Under the pieces are notes generated by a model. It was not told the DNA's origin. It was given only the letters and a program-made list of their open reading frames with translations, and did not search any database. The position numbers were made by a program, and so were the translations under genes. Below, in pieces: positions 45,901-52,912 of a stretch of DNA of 64,000 bases. The stretch is from Branchiostoma floridae (Eukaryota; Chordata; Leptocardii; Amphioxiformes; Branchiostomatidae). Location of the stretch: contig NC_049985.1 of the NCBI RefSeq assembly GCF_000003815.2, positions 356,327 to 420,326 on the forward strand, read 5' to 3'. The first letter of the stretch is position 1; each line of letters starts with the position of its first letter.

Positions 45901-47812
45901 TCACGCCCAGTACGTGATACAGCAAATGGCATTGAATCGGCCCTAATTAGTATGCATGTATGTAAATTGACCCAATTAATCTGCTTGTCACAGGTGTGTA
46001 AAATCACACGATCTACTTCAAATCAAAGTCCTCAATGTGACAACCGCAATTCTAATGTCACCACATCCGCATGTCCGGTGCTACCTCCGAAGCGCTAATT
46101 AATATGCACGTATGTAAATGAGGCAATCAGCGAACGCTACTCATTACCAATAAAACATTTACCGACGCGCCCTAAATACTCGACGGCGCTTCAGGTATGT
46201 TTCCCTCTGCCAAAACTCCTGCAAACATGCACACTCGAACAGCGAACTTGCGCCCTCATTTAATATCCACAGTGCTTCCGTCTCATTTGCATTTTTCACA
46301 AAACAGATTTCCCCAGAATAGGCGAATGCCGTGGAAACCACCCAAAACGTCGCCGCACTTGCCCGCGAGGTTTCCCCACGAGCGCCGCACGTGCGGCCCC
46401 GGGCCTCCCTCCCCCTCCCTCCCGCCGCTGCCCCGGTTCGCACCCGCTCACGGCCTGATCACTTTCATCAACCTGCCATTAATCGCCTCATTATGCATTC
46501 AACCCCCCAAGACGCCCGAGAAAAATAAAAGAAACCACAAAATATAATATTTTCTGCTCGGTTTAAAGACTTGAAGTTGATCAGACCGCGTTCGCGGGGA
46601 ATTTTACCACGCGATCCGCTCACAAAGGCGACGTGCGCCGAGAAGCATTCCACGCTTCCATGCCCTGATGCAAAGGTTATTTTCATGACCCCAAACAAGA
46701 GCAAAATCTGTCAAACCATCCAAAAATCCTGCCAGCAAAATTCTTCCCAAAACATTCTGGAAAAAAAACCTACACTATAACACTTTCCCCTTTTCCCTAC
46801 AACACGAGTAGTGCAAAAGTGTCCGATGTTTGTAACAACTTCAGTCTCCCTTCACGGCGACAAGAACGCCGAGCACATATTTTGCCTGAAAGTCCAACAT
46901 GGCTGCCGAACTGTTTCCCCCACCCTTCGTCAAGAAAAGCTGGACAGATTTTGTAAATGACAGACTTGTAGGCTGCCAGTGGTGTGGGTTTGAAGCCTGG
47001 CAGGCGTTTTTACAGTTCCAGATTCTCGGACTGCAAAATCAGGCAGCGAGCTTCGTAGCAAGTCGCTACAACACAAACGGGACGAAACGTACTCGGGTCA
47101 ACATGATGGCGCTGGGAAAGGAAGGCAGTTCGCCTTCTCCCCTGCTCTGTGGCGTGTTTTTCGATCGGGTTTGGGCTGTGTAATTTGTCACGTCGGGAAC
47201 AGACATGTCGGCCTTTGTCTGGACCAGGATTTCGGCCGTTTTTACCCTCTCGATTCCCGGCAAAACGCCGTCAAACCCGCACCATGCGCGAACCATCCCC
47301 ACCGCAAAAATGTCCAGGGAAACATGTAGGATTTGAGTCGCTCATTTTCAAGCTTCTCGTCGCCCCAAAACGAACGACATGAACACAAGAAGGAAGGGAA
47401 GACTGTTGTTGGGTGATAAATAACCCCAGCATTTTCAGCTCGTTAAAAATTCGAGCTCAAAAGTCGAACATTTCCAGGTTGTTTTGTAAGGTACACAGGC
47501 CCCTCCTGTTCCGGGCTACCCCCCGTACTACGCCCGAGTTCTCGCCCTAGCAAACCCCGACAGCTGTCAGGTTTTCAGCCAAGGGAGAGGAGACAGTAAT
47601 GGCGAAGAATAAAATAGAAAAAGGCTCACCATGGCATTTTTAACGAGGTCGACATAGGAGATCTCGGGACAGGTTTTATCCGTGCTCGGTGTGAGGTTGA
47701 GGGCGAACCGAAGGGTCGGAGCACGAGGAGGCGTCGATTTCTCCTTCTTCTCCTTGTTCAACGGCTTCATTCCCTTCAGAGGAATCGGCACAATCCGCTT
47801 GGCTTCCGCCAT
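15520..47812 (-). CDS. UBN: ubinuclein (UBN1/UBN2 orthologue), HIRA-complex subunit, ~22 exons
   Basis: Ubinuclein acts in the nuclear HIRA histone chaperone complex that deposits H3.3. Exons: 47630-47812, 40846-40980, 39918-39971, one starting at 39144 and lost in a gap, 38635-38778, 38051-38110, 36800-36924, 35709-35902, 34881-35038, 31789-31856, one lost in the gap at 31260-31594, 30397-30483, 29851-29969, 28520-28684, 26843-26980, 26293-26343, 26004-26020, 25836-25876, 23608-24170, 21679-23114, 20304-20402, 15520-15581. All visible splice sites are GT/AG and phases agree. Landmarks: N-terminal HIRA-binding motif ([12 protein letters not shown]), Hpc2-related domain (DL then [20 protein letters not shown]), middle domain ([60 protein letters not shown]), then a Ser/Gln-rich tail. 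About 1300 residues are visible. The last exon is the least certain. Confidence 0.88.
17328..17475 (+). mobile_element. truncated copy of CAGGGCTCGAAAT element
   Basis: Resembles the left half of the element at 36414-36747 (CTGCATACCTGCACTGGTGC and following), but the right terminus is absent. Confidence 0.7.
19574..19622. repeat. AAGC/AGGC microsatellite
   Basis: Short tract of AAGC followed by AGGC tetranucleotides in an intron. Confidence 0.85.
19886..20232. mobile_element. pogo/Tigger-like MITE, TA-flanked
   Basis: Ends CAGTCAAACCTG and CAGGTTTGACTG, flanked by TA (19884-19885 and 20233-20234). Same termini as 56519-57003. Non-coding. It lies 70 bp past the donor of ubinuclein exon 21. 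Confidence 0.82.
20304..20402 (-). CDS. UBN: ubinuclein exon 21
   Basis: Reads [20 protein letters not shown] then [12 protein letters not shown]. Acceptor TTCCCCCAG, donor CCG/GTAAGC; phases fit exons 20 and 22. Confidence 0.75.
20699..21121. mobile_element. MITE with TAGCCTGGGTAC termini
   Basis: Inverted ends TAGCCTGGGTAGCATCCGG (20699-) and CCGGATGGTACCCAGGCTA (-21121). Shorter relatives occur at 32075-32173, 52913-53080 and 54342-54451. Superfamily not assigned. Confidence 0.75.
21679..23114 (-). CDS. UBN: ubinuclein exon 20 (repeat-rich tail)
   Basis: It begins [20 protein letters not shown] and holds three coding repeats: [14 protein letters not shown]-like units (22620-22865), the octapeptide SLTHGNQS about 17 times (22160-22555), and [14 protein letters not shown]-like units (21985-22140). 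Ends in phase 1 at GTATGG. Confidence 0.85.
22148..22555. repeat. 24-bp coding minisatellite (SLTHGNQS)n
   Basis: About 17 imperfect 24-base units (GGTTGCCATGGGTTAGGCT on the plus strand) inside ubinuclein exon 20, all in frame. Confidence 0.9.
23387..23577. mobile_element. MITE with CTGTAAATG-type termini
   Basis: Related to copies at 41087-41227 and 63449-63639: shared GTAGTCTCTTACTGCCATGG (here reverse-oriented) and ends resembling ACTGTAAATGC. The ends are diverged here. Confidence 0.6.
23608..24170 (-). CDS. UBN: ubinuclein exon 19 (Ser/Pro-rich)
   Basis: Opens [17 protein letters not shown] after a CCCTTACAG acceptor and ends at ACCAG/GTACTT. Ser/Thr/Pro-rich with little conservation expected. 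Confidence 0.8.
24171..24690. repeat. ~76-bp tandem array spanning exon 19 acceptor, 7 copies
   Basis: GTAAGGGGAGTGAACACAAA recurs near 24173, 24249, 24329, 24397, 24474, 24550 and, diverged, 24628. Most units carry the acceptor CCCTTACAG and the first four codons of exon 19 (CAGGAGCGC) on the minus strand. Confidence 0.92.
25836..25876 (-). CDS. UBN: ubinuclein exon 18
   Basis: 41 bases, reading [14 protein letters not shown], with acceptor CTCCACAG and donor AAG/GTTTGT. Basic composition fits the adjacent protein. Confidence 0.6.
26004..26020 (-). CDS. UBN: ubinuclein 17-nt microexon (exon 17)
   Basis: A 17-base exon between CTTTCAG and GTAAGT. It reads PKQKK and joins in phase with exons 16 and 18. 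Supported only by splice sites and phase. Confidence 0.6.
26293..26343 (-). CDS. UBN: ubinuclein exon 16
   Basis: Acceptor TATTGCAG; reads [16 protein letters not shown] after completing Arg, matching human QARTLFKESR across the junction. Donor CC/GTGAGT. Confidence 0.8.
26488..26736 (+). mobile_element. hAT-like non-autonomous element with 8-bp duplication
   Basis: Ends CAGGGTTGTAGCCAGC and GCTGGCTACAACCCTG are inverted repeats. The flanks are identical 8-mers, ATACAGAT (26480-26487 and 26737-26744). 249 bp, no coding capacity. Confidence 0.92.
26843..26980 (-). CDS. UBN: ubinuclein exon 15
   Basis: Reads [20 protein letters not shown] to [13 protein letters not shown] (human [14 protein letters not shown]). 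Phase 2 at both ends. Confidence 0.92.
27242..27560. repeat. partial copies of exon 15 acceptor region
   Basis: Diverged copies of the first part of exon 15 with its acceptor lie at about 27252-27330, 27364-27402 and 27530-27552 (shared CGTACAGAAGTTTCCTG). In transcript sense they precede the real exon and act as decoy acceptors. Confidence 0.8.
28310..28471 (-). mobile_element. tRNA-derived SINE
   Basis: On the minus strand a tRNA-like head (GCGTGGCACAGTGGCAGCAT) is followed by a perfect B box, GGTTCGAATCC (28409-28419), then a tail shared with a second copy near 59900-60070 (CCTTGGGAAAGGC, ACTTAACTCAGGTGTAAAT). No intact tRNA fold was found, so it is a SINE rather than a tRNA gene. Confidence 0.75.
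28520..28684 (-). CDS. UBN: ubinuclein exon 14
   Basis: Reads [20 protein letters not shown], an acidic stretch, then [15 protein letters not shown] (human GPRKKFQWNDEIR). The acceptor and first ~17 codons are the functional member of a tandem array upstream. Confidence 0.9.
28622..29340. repeat. ~148-bp tandem array spanning exon 14 acceptor, 5 copies
   Basis: Copies start (GTATCCTAGAGACAGAC) near 28679, 28828, 28977, 29126 and 29292. Each holds intron with AAAC repeats, the acceptor (CTAG/GATACAGG on the minus strand) and the first 45-60 bases of exon 14. The outermost two keep the exon-like extra codon (CCTGCTGGG) to different degrees. Confidence 0.9.
29851..29969 (-). CDS. UBN: ubinuclein exon 13
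   Basis: [20 protein letters not shown], then [19 protein letters not shown], corresponding to human REAIGRAMPEQMAKYQDECQ. Donor GTATGT in phase 2. Confidence 0.9.
30397..30483 (-). CDS. UBN: ubinuclein exon 12
   Basis: 29 codons: [20 protein letters not shown] then AKKLRHSEL, corresponding to human [20 protein letters not shown]. Donor CTT/GTAAGT. Confidence 0.92.
30465..31145. repeat. CA-repeat array with copies of exon 12 acceptor
   Basis: Segments like GGGCAAACACTCCCTGTCAA followed by TACAACATCAACATGAGAC recur near 30611, 30681, 30845-30905 and, diverged, 31090-31150, separated by CA/CGCA microsatellite. Each copy includes the exon 12 acceptor (GTATTGACAG on the minus strand); the outermost two also include the first exon codons. 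Confidence 0.85.
31260..31594. other. assembly gap (335 N)
   Basis: Run of N between ubinuclein exons 10 and 12. The expected exon (human equivalent DIELQTRELSSQVRS) is missing and must start in phase 2 and end in phase 0. Confidence 0.99.
31789..31856 (-). CDS. UBN: ubinuclein exon 10
   Basis: Reads [22 protein letters not shown], matching human AEGESRQKFFTQDINGILL. Phase 2 at the donor GGA/GTGAGT; the next exon must lie in the adjacent gap. Confidence 0.87.
32075..32173. mobile_element. short MITE with TTAGCCTGGTATCC termini
   Basis: Perfect 14-bp inverted ends at 32075-32088 and 32160-32173, 99 bp in all, in a ubinuclein intron. Terminal sequence related to 20699-21121. Confidence 0.8.
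32932..32992. repeat. 31-bp tandem duplication with two GTCATGTGAC motifs
   Basis: GTCATGTGAC occurs at 32935-32944 and 32966-32975 in two tandem units. The motif resembles the MiT/TFE E-box, but position deep in an intron argues for chance. Confidence 0.6.
33289..33632 (+). mobile_element. hAT-like element, CAGGGCTCTAGCCAG family, copy 1
   Basis: Starts CAGGGCTCTAGCCAGCGTCC and ends GAGCTGGCTAGAGCCCTT. Flanking 8-mers GGGAGAAC (33281-33288) and GGTAGAAC (33633-33640) differ once. Related in opposite orientation to 54539-54881. Confidence 0.87.
34881..35038 (-). CDS. UBN: ubinuclein exon 9
   Basis: Reads [20 protein letters not shown] to [14 protein letters not shown] and ends in phase 0 at GTGAGG. 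Corresponds to the human stretch leading to EKRVKELAQ. Confidence 0.85.
35287..35455 (+). mobile_element. tRNA-derived SINE, second family
   Basis: A-box-like GGAGTGGGTAGAG and B box GAGTTCGATCC (35344-35354), spaced as in a tRNA promoter, followed by a tail ending GGGAGTTAAAC. The tail differs from the SINE at 28310. Confidence 0.72.
35553..35710. repeat. 142-bp duplication of exon 8 end and donor
   Basis: The last ~95 bases of ubinuclein exon 8 with its donor (TTAG/GTAGGG on the minus strand) recur at about 35567-35669, followed by a CAAA tract. The copy has no acceptor of its own. Confidence 0.88.
35709..35902 (-). CDS. UBN: ubinuclein exon 8
   Basis: The CTGCAG acceptor completes a Gly codon; the frame reads [20 protein letters not shown] to [12 protein letters not shown]. 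The 3' half and donor are duplicated about 142 bp downstream in transcript sense (near 35567-35669). Confidence 0.85.
36414..36747 (+). mobile_element. CAGGGCTCGAAAT-type DNA element, 5-bp duplication
   Basis: Begins CAGGGCTTGAAATAC and ends GCATTTCGAGCCCTG; AGATG repeats at 36409-36413 and 36748-36752. 334 bp, no coding capacity. Confidence 0.9.
36800..36924 (-). CDS. UBN: ubinuclein exon 7 (lysine-rich)
   Basis: Frame [20 protein letters not shown] continuing to [11 protein letters not shown], basic and nuclear-type. It ends in phase 2. Confidence 0.82.
36978..37219 (+). mobile_element. CAGGGCTCGAAAT-type DNA element, short
   Basis: Ends CAGGGCTCGAAATTC and TATTTCGAGCCCTG with GCATA at 36973-36977 and 37220-37224. 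242 bp; the left end has an extra CAG. Confidence 0.88.
38051..38110 (-). CDS. UBN: ubinuclein exon 6
   Basis: 20 codons, [20 protein letters not shown], phase 0 on both sides, donor AGA/GTAAGG. An acidic then lysine-rich stretch, as in the family. Confidence 0.75.
38635..38778 (-). CDS. UBN: ubinuclein exon 5 (end of Hpc2-related domain)
   Basis: 48 codons: [20 protein letters not shown], then [17 protein letters not shown]. This is close to the human histone H3.3-binding region. Confidence 0.92.
39039..39138. other. assembly gap (100 N)
   Basis: A run of 100 N, probably a placeholder of unknown true length. It removes most of the exon for the Hpc2-related domain. Confidence 0.99.
39139..39144 (-). 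CDS. UBN: ubinuclein exon 4, only first two codons before gap
   Basis: After the acceptor CCATTGCAG the sequence reads GACCTG (Asp-Leu) and then enters the N run. The family continues DRIQ-DL here, so the rest of the histone-binding Hpc2-related domain exon lies in the gap. Confidence 0.65.
39918..39971 (-). CDS. UBN: ubinuclein exon 3
   Basis: 18 codons in phase 0, [18 protein letters not shown], matching the human KKRRKDRIQ segment that precedes the Hpc2-related domain. Confidence 0.85.
40846..40980 (-). CDS. UBN: ubinuclein exon 2
   Basis: 45 codons in phase 0 between a TTCTACAG acceptor and a TAC/GTGAGC donor. The end, [13 protein letters not shown], corresponds to human VEALARKFEEKYG. 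Confidence 0.88.
41087..41227. mobile_element. MITE with CTGTGAATGCA/TGTATTTACAG ends
   Basis: TA-flanked (41085-41086 and 41228-41229) element with GCGGTGGTTTTAAGT and CCGCAAAAACCGC inside, related to 63449-63639. Confidence 0.75.
41932..42257 (+). mobile_element. CAGGGCTTGAAAT-type DNA element
   Basis: Ends CAGGGCTTGAAATAC and GAATTTCAAGCCCTG with GTCAT at 41927-41931 and 42258-42262. Contains GGTGCACC-rich sub-terminal repeats. Confidence 0.9.
42410..42860. repeat. G-rich interspersed repeat, unclassified
   Basis: Contains GCGGCTTGCGGCGAGCCACG, a C/G run and GGGAAAATTTTTAAATGTAGAC, similar to the interior of the hAT-like element at 26488. No clear termini were found. Confidence 0.5.
43785..44121 (-). 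mobile_element. CAGGGCTCGAAAT-type DNA element, inverted copy
   Basis: Reverse-oriented relative of 36414-36747. Ends CAGGGCTCGAAATACC and TATTTCGAGCCCTG with CTATT at 43780-43784 and 44122-44126. Confidence 0.9.
45141..45463 (+). mobile_element. CAGGGCTCGAAAT-type DNA element
   Basis: Ends CAGGGCTCGAAATAC and AATTTCGAGCCCTG with GTCAG at 45136-45140 and 45464-45468. Interior close to 41932-42257. Confidence 0.9.
47630..47812 (-). CDS. UBN: ubinuclein exon 1 (start, N-terminal HIRA-binding motif)
   Basis: ATG 47810-47812 lies in GCCATGGCGG context; 61 codons end VKNAM at a GTGAGC donor. [20 protein letters not shown] and VDLVKN match the segment of human UBN1 that binds the HIRA WD repeats. 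Confidence 0.9.
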
Positions 47813-47907
47813 GGTTCATCCGAGGGTCGAACGCAGCTCCGAAACACAGCAGAAATACAGATTTGTGAAGAAGTCAACAACTTGAACTTCCAAGTTTAGC
47901 CGCCATT

Positions 47908-47954
47908 GCCGCCATTTTGCTTTCTGTCACTCGAAGCTCAGTCCGCATGCGCAG
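47908..47954. promoter_or_regulatory. ubinuclein promoter motifs (YY1-like, NRF1-like)
   Basis: GCCGCCATTTTG (47908-47919) matches the YY1 consensus and GCATGCGCAG (47945-47954) resembles an NRF1 half-palindrome, 100-140 bp upstream of the ubinuclein ATG. Both are typical of TATA-less housekeeping promoters. Confidence 0.55.
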
Positions 47955-47999
47955 AACGGGATTGTGGGATAGCTGTAGGGGCGTGGCCTGAAGTGTCGT

Positions 48000-48960
48000 C
48001 TGCTAGAGTCGGTCACATGTTGTAAACAATCAACCAGGAAATACTTTCATAGAAAGTTATCGCTCTCTTTTCTATCTCTGTTGGTCACACAAAGCAATAA
48101 CGCTATAAAACTGATACACAAACGGTCACTTCTCGACGTTCTTATAAACAATCAACTAAAAAATACTTCAACAAAGATCTCTCTCTCTCCCTTTCTTCTA
48201 ATAGTTCTATCTCAGTTGGTATCAAAAACTACACAAATGGTCATACTAGTATCTTGTAAACAATCAACTGGAAAATTTACTTTTATAAAGTTCTCCGTCT
48301 ACTAGTATCTCTTTTCTCCTTGCTGTTCAATTAGAGTAATCTAAAAAAAATTACCACTATTTGTAATTTAAAAAATAGGAAATACTTTCATAAAGTTCCC
48401 TCTCTCTCTCCCTCTCTCTCTCTTCTCTGTTGTTCACCAAAACTACGAAAACGGCAACATGTTATAAACAATTACAAATAGAAGATACTTTCTCTCAGCA
48501 ATCCAAACCCACACGAACGGAGACAAGTTGTTAACAATCAATTAAGAAGTTACATTCACTCAGGAATATAAAGATACACAAACGGTAACATGCTGTAAAC
48601 AATCACAAACTAGTAGGAATACATTGCACTTGCACTCAGCAATCCAAAACTACACAAATGGTCACATATGCATGTTGTAAAATATCAATAGAGAGATACG
48701 AAATCATGATCAAACTAGGCAAAAAGCCAAATGTTGTTTTCAAAAATCAACTTTGTTATACTTTTACCCAAGATTAGTAAAATGTGAAACTACACGAACG
48801 TTGACATGTTGTAAACAATCAACTGCGGAATACTTTCACGGCGAAATGTAAAACTAACGTTACAAAAACCGCGACAGTGCTGTAAATAATCAACTAAGAA
48901 ATGCTTTCCTGTTGTTCACTCAGCAATCTAAAACTACACCAAAGAAGACAAGTATATTGT
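48000..48960. repeat. degenerate tandem repeat between UBN and TIMM8
   Basis: A unit containing AAACTACACAAACGG and TGTTGTAAACAATCAACTA recurs about ten times at irregular spacing of 60-130 bp, mixed with CTCTCT tracts. Confidence 0.75.
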
Positions 48961-49691
48961 CGATACAATAAAGTCGGGGTGAGTGGTTTTTATAATGCAA
49001 CTTCAGTTTCAATTATGAATGAAGAAAGTTCTAGTCGGATTCTGATTGATATTTAAATAAGATGCTGTTTTTAATGATGGTTTTCTACATGAAATATCAT
49101 TACTTTATGATTGTGACTTTTTTTGCGAATTCATTGTTCTAGCAATAACAATAGCATACATGTAGTTCAAGCTAAACGAAGTTCGTGAACGTCGATGGAG
49201 GCTATATTAGTATATAGAAGATCGCGTAAGAGTTGCTTTGGTCATGGCGGGATTTTCATTTCCGTTTTGAATAACTGGAGAATCTGTCCTATTGATCATG
49301 GGGAATATGACTAAGCAGTGTTTTTTTTTTTTTATTATCTTTGATAAGCTCAGACTGTTATGATTTGTAACTGTTACATAACATTACACTGTTACATAAC
49401 ATTACATTACATGTTGAAGCTAAGTAGGAAGGTGTATGTCGCATTCGATCCTATTAAAGCCACCACCACCACATACCGATCCCACTACCCGATGATTTCA
49501 ATTTTGTTCTGAAGAAGCCAAGAAAATGTTCCGATTCTGAGCTTGTTTTCTGCACACTTAAAGAAACCGCAGAAAGAGAGGAGGTCATGGTTATGGACGC
49601 TTTCATCTACATCTCTAGTATTCTCTACCAACATAGTCCCTTGACACCCAAACAGACACACAGACACACACACACGCAGACACACACACAG

Positions 49692-49722
<31 letters not shown>

Positions 49723-49738
49723 TACACACACACACACA

Positions 49739-49779
<41 letters not shown>

Positions 49780-49812
49780 ACACACACGCAGACACACACA
49801 CAGACACACAGA

Positions 49813-49845
<33 letters not shown>

Positions 49846-50732
49846 ACACATACTCTCTTTCTCTTCCTCTCTCCCCCCTCACTCTCTCTCTCCCTCTTTC
49901 TGTCTCAGTTTTTCTCTCTCTGTAGCCTTTCGAGCCGTTACTTTTATCCACAGTGAAGTATTGAATCAAATTTATACATTTGCATCATTTGAGTTCGTGG
50001 ATCATAGAATAACCCGCATAGACAAGTGGTAGGTGGCTGTCATTGATTGAGTAAAGTTTCGGATAGATGGTTTCGCTCGTTTGTTTCATTATTTCTTGTT
50101 ATCTTTCCGGGGAATACAAAGGGAGGGAGGGTGATATTTGGCCAAGAATACAAAAGGGAGGGAGGGCGATATTTTGACAAGTTTAACAAAATTTTGGTGA
50201 GGCGGGCCGAGGGCTAGCAAAGGTGTCACCGTACCTGTTCCCTCGCCCCTTTCACTTGAAGTGTGGCATTCTGATATACAAACATCGATGATTTCCGTTT
50301 TGAAACCATCCAGAGAAGAAGAGTTGCATTATCTGCTTACTTTAGTTTGACTAAATCCGGATTTATTTCTAACATTTCTCTGTTGACTTTGTCTACACAT
50401 TCGTCTTGAAGCACCAACAATTTTGAAGCAATTGAGGTCTTAAAATCCTCCTTGATTTAAATAATAACCTGATATTTCCCAAACGGTTGTTTGACACATG
50501 CGTCGTCTGCAACGATTGTACCCAGAAGCCTATTCGCGTGAATCTGGACTAAACTATTTTGAAAATGCACATGCCGTACGACAAATAATCAAATAGTCAT
50601 TTTAGCTGCATAAGAATTAAAAAAAAACATAATCAAATTAAACATTTGGATAATTTTTCTGATAACTGGCGTGTTTTTGTTTAGTTTTGTTGTTTTCTTG
50701 ATGTACAGAACATTTTAGATCCTCCATGAAAA
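48961..50732. repeat. intergenic stretch with CA microsatellite
   Basis: 49651-49853 is a CA/CAGA microsatellite followed by a CT-rich tract to about 49922. The rest shows no gene. It separates divergent ubinuclein and TIMM8. Confidence 0.7.
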
Positions 50733-50831
50733 GTGGTCTCTTCCATTGTCCTCACTGACCTCTTGTCCATCTTGGAAGGTATCGCTGGCTCCAAGTTGAC
50801 GTCGCTGGAAGACGGGATCTCTCCCTCAAAC

Positions 50832-51110
50832 ATGTCTAATTTTGGCGGCAACGACGAGAAAGTAGACCCAGTCCTGCGGCAGATGATTCAAGAGGAACAG
50901 GTAAAGGCGCAGTTCCAGGCTCAGGTCCACAACTTTACCGACAAGTGCTGGGACACGTGCGTGGCGGACTCTCGCCTGGGGAACAAGCTGGACTACAGGA
51001 CAGAGGCGTGCCTGCAGAATTGTGTGGAGAGGTTCCTGGACACAACAATCTCTGTAACCAACAGGTTCACTCAGCTGCTGCAGAGGGGCGCTACAGGCGG
51101 CATGCACTGA
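50832..51110 (+). CDS. TIMM8: TIMM8, mitochondrial intermembrane-space chaperone
   Basis: A 92-residue protein, the usual size for small Tims. It has the twin CX3C motif (C39-WDT-C43 and C60-LQN-C64) with 16 residues between the pairs, and ACLQNCVERFLDT resembles human TIMM8A/B ACFVNCVERFIDT. Tim8 pairs with Tim13 in a hexamer that escorts hydrophobic proteins across the intermembrane space; the cysteines form disulfides through the Mia40 pathway. The frame extends upstream of this ATG, but the family N-terminus and the start (AACATGTCT) favour 50832. It is single-exon here. MTG1 follows on the same strand. Confidence 0.9.
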   Translation: MSNFGGNDEKVDPVLRQMIQEEQVKAQFQAQVHNFTDKCWDTCVADSRLGNKLDYRTEACLQNCVERFLDTTISVTNRFTQLLQRGATGGMH

Positions 51111-51861
51111 GGAAGGGAAGGAGATACAGACACAGATACAGAAGACCGCCCCCTCCCCAACTCTACATACTCAGCATCATATTCCCTTGCCTTGTGTATA
51201 ACAACTTTGTTTACTGAAAAAGTACCACATACCGGGGATACTGCTCAGTAGAACAAAACATGTTTTTCTTCTTCTGCAGTGTACGTTTTTGACATGATTT
51301 TGTTTGAGGACAGCATACACTGAGCTGAGAGACAGAGAGATCGCCCCCCTCCCCACCTCTCTCTCTATCATATATATTAAGCGTTATAAATCCATTGTGA
51401 CTCGTTGAATAACTTCGTATACGTAGGGAAGATCCTCGTACTGTTCGGGTTCGTACAGATAGTGAGGAGTGACGGGGATGGGCTGAGAAAACAGAAAGGT
51501 GGCCCCCCCTCCCCACCTTTGAGTACTGAACAATATAACTCTTGCAACTCTTTGGATAACCTGGTAAACCAAGGTAGAACTCTATATACTGTTTAGTAAT
51601 AGTAGAAAGATTTTGTTTCGTTTTTGCACCATTTGAACAATTGGTTAAACTGAAAAAGCTAAGCAAGATGGCGAGTTCCAGGGCTGCGAACAAGTTTCGC
51701 ACAGCGTTCAAGTAAACTGCTCAGTCTTTGGATCCACCTGGTACACCATATACTGGTCCATGTACTGTTCAGTACTAATAGAAAGATTCTGTTTCATTTT
51801 TGTACAGTGTTGAGGCTCTGAACATTTGGTCGAGGAACTGTGAAAAAGATTTTAAAACAAG
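51111..51861 (+). repeat. diverged tandem repeat of MTG1 5' region
   Basis: Segments with C-rich CGCCCCCTCCCC-like cores near 51150, 51340 and 51505, and AACTCTTTGGATAACCTGGT- and TAGAAAGATT-type blocks (51535-51615 and 51721-51795), recur every 165-195 bp, the last repeat running into MTG1. Confidence 0.7.
51668..51715 (+). pseudogene. truncated duplicate of MTG1 start (15 codons)
   Basis: ATG 51668 begins the first 14 codons of MTG1 unchanged (MASSRAANKFRTAF), then AAG TAA. It is exactly 194 bp upstream of the real ATG. In an mRNA starting upstream it would be a short upstream ORF. Confidence 0.9.
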
Positions 51862-52812
51862 ATGGCGAGTTCCAGGGCTGCGAACAAGTTTCGCACAGCG
51901 TTTAACTACAAAGGGTACGAGGTAGCGCGATGGTTCCCCGGTCACATGGCCAAAGGCTTGGGCAAGATGCGGAGGCAGCTGAAGGGCGTTGACTGCGTCA
52001 TCGAAGTTCACGACGCCAGAATTCCGATCTCCGGTCGGACGCCTCGCTTCCAGGAAACGCTGTCCATACGACCTCACCTGCTGATGCTGAACAAGATTGA
52101 CCTCGCCGACCTTTCCAGGAAAAGGGAAATCGAGGAGAAGCTACGACAGCAGAATGTCGAACACCTGACCTTCGCGAGCTGCACCACCTTCAAGGACAAA
52201 GATGTGAAGCAGATCATGCCCAAGGTCATGGACATCTTGGCCTCTTCTCCGGAATTCTACAAGGGAGAGGACGATGACATCACTCTGATGGTGATCGGGA
52301 TCCCGAACGTTGGGAAATCATCGCTCATCAACGCCTTCCGGAGAATGTACCTGAAGAAGGGGAGAGCCACACCTGTGGGGAAGGACCCGGGGATCACGCG
52401 AAGCGTCCTTACAAAAATCCGCGTCTCGGACAGGCCGTCCGTCTTTCTACTCGACACTCCAGGCGTGCTCTCTCCGAACATTCCCGACGTAGAGACGGGC
52501 TTCAAGCTGGCGCTCGTCGGTGCCATCAAGGATCACCTGGTCGGGGAAGACTTCTTGGCGGACTACTTGCTCTTCCGGCTGAACCGCCAGGAGAACTTTC
52601 GCTACGTGGAGCACTACAAGATGCAGGAGCCGTGCGACCACGTCTTGAAGATGCTGGGACACATCGCCGTGCAGATGGGGAAGTCTCGCAAGATCAAGAT
52701 GGACTCTGGCACGGGCTCCATGATCATTCACCAGCCCAACTTCCAGGCCGCAGCACTGCAGTTCCTTAGGGACTTCCGGCAGGGGGCGCTAGGGCCTGCC
52801 ATGCTGGACTAA
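51862..52812 (+). CDS. MTG1: MTG1, mitochondrial ribosome-associated GTPase
   Basis: A 316-residue circularly permuted GTPase of the YlqF/MTG1 family, which acts in late assembly of the large mitochondrial ribosomal subunit at the inner membrane. G4 (NKID, 77-80) comes before G1 (GIPNVGKS, 146-153), G2 (PGITR, about 176-180) and G3 (DTPG, 198-201), the permuted order. VARWFPGHMAKGL and VIEVHDARIPISGR match the vertebrate protein. It is uninterrupted by introns, suggesting either ancestral lack or retrocopy origin; no poly-A tract is seen. AAGATGGCG at the start fits a YY1-type start-site motif. Vertebrate MTG1 is slightly longer at the C-terminus. Confidence 0.95.
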   Translation: MASSRAANKFRTAFNYKGYEVARWFPGHMAKGLGKMRRQLKGVDCVIEVHDARIPISGRTPRFQETLSIRPHLLMLNKIDLADLSRKREIEEKLRQQNVEHLTFASCTTFKDKDVKQIMPKVMDILASSPEFYKGEDDDITLMVIGIPNVGKSSLINAFRRMYLKKGRATPVGKDPGITRSVLTKIRVSDRPSVFLLDTPGVLSPNIPDVETGFKLALVGAIKDHLVGEDFLADYLLFRLNRQENFRYVEHYKMQEPCDHVLKMLGHIAVQMGKSRKIKMDSGTGSMIIHQPNFQAAALQFLRDFRQGALGPAMLD

Positions 52813-52890
52813 ATAGACAGGGGGCGCTAGGGCCTGCAATGCTGGACTAAATAGACAGGGGGCGCTAAGGGGCGCTAGGGGCCTGCAAGG
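52780..52890 (+). repeat. 38-bp tandem repeat across MTG1 stop codon
   Basis: Units start at 52780, 52818 and 52856 (CAGGGGGCGCTAGGGCCTGC). The first contains the final codons and TAA; the second repeats them after the stop; the third is partial. Confidence 0.92.
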
Positions 52891-52912
52891 TTTGATTGAA
52901 CTAGCAGTAGGA

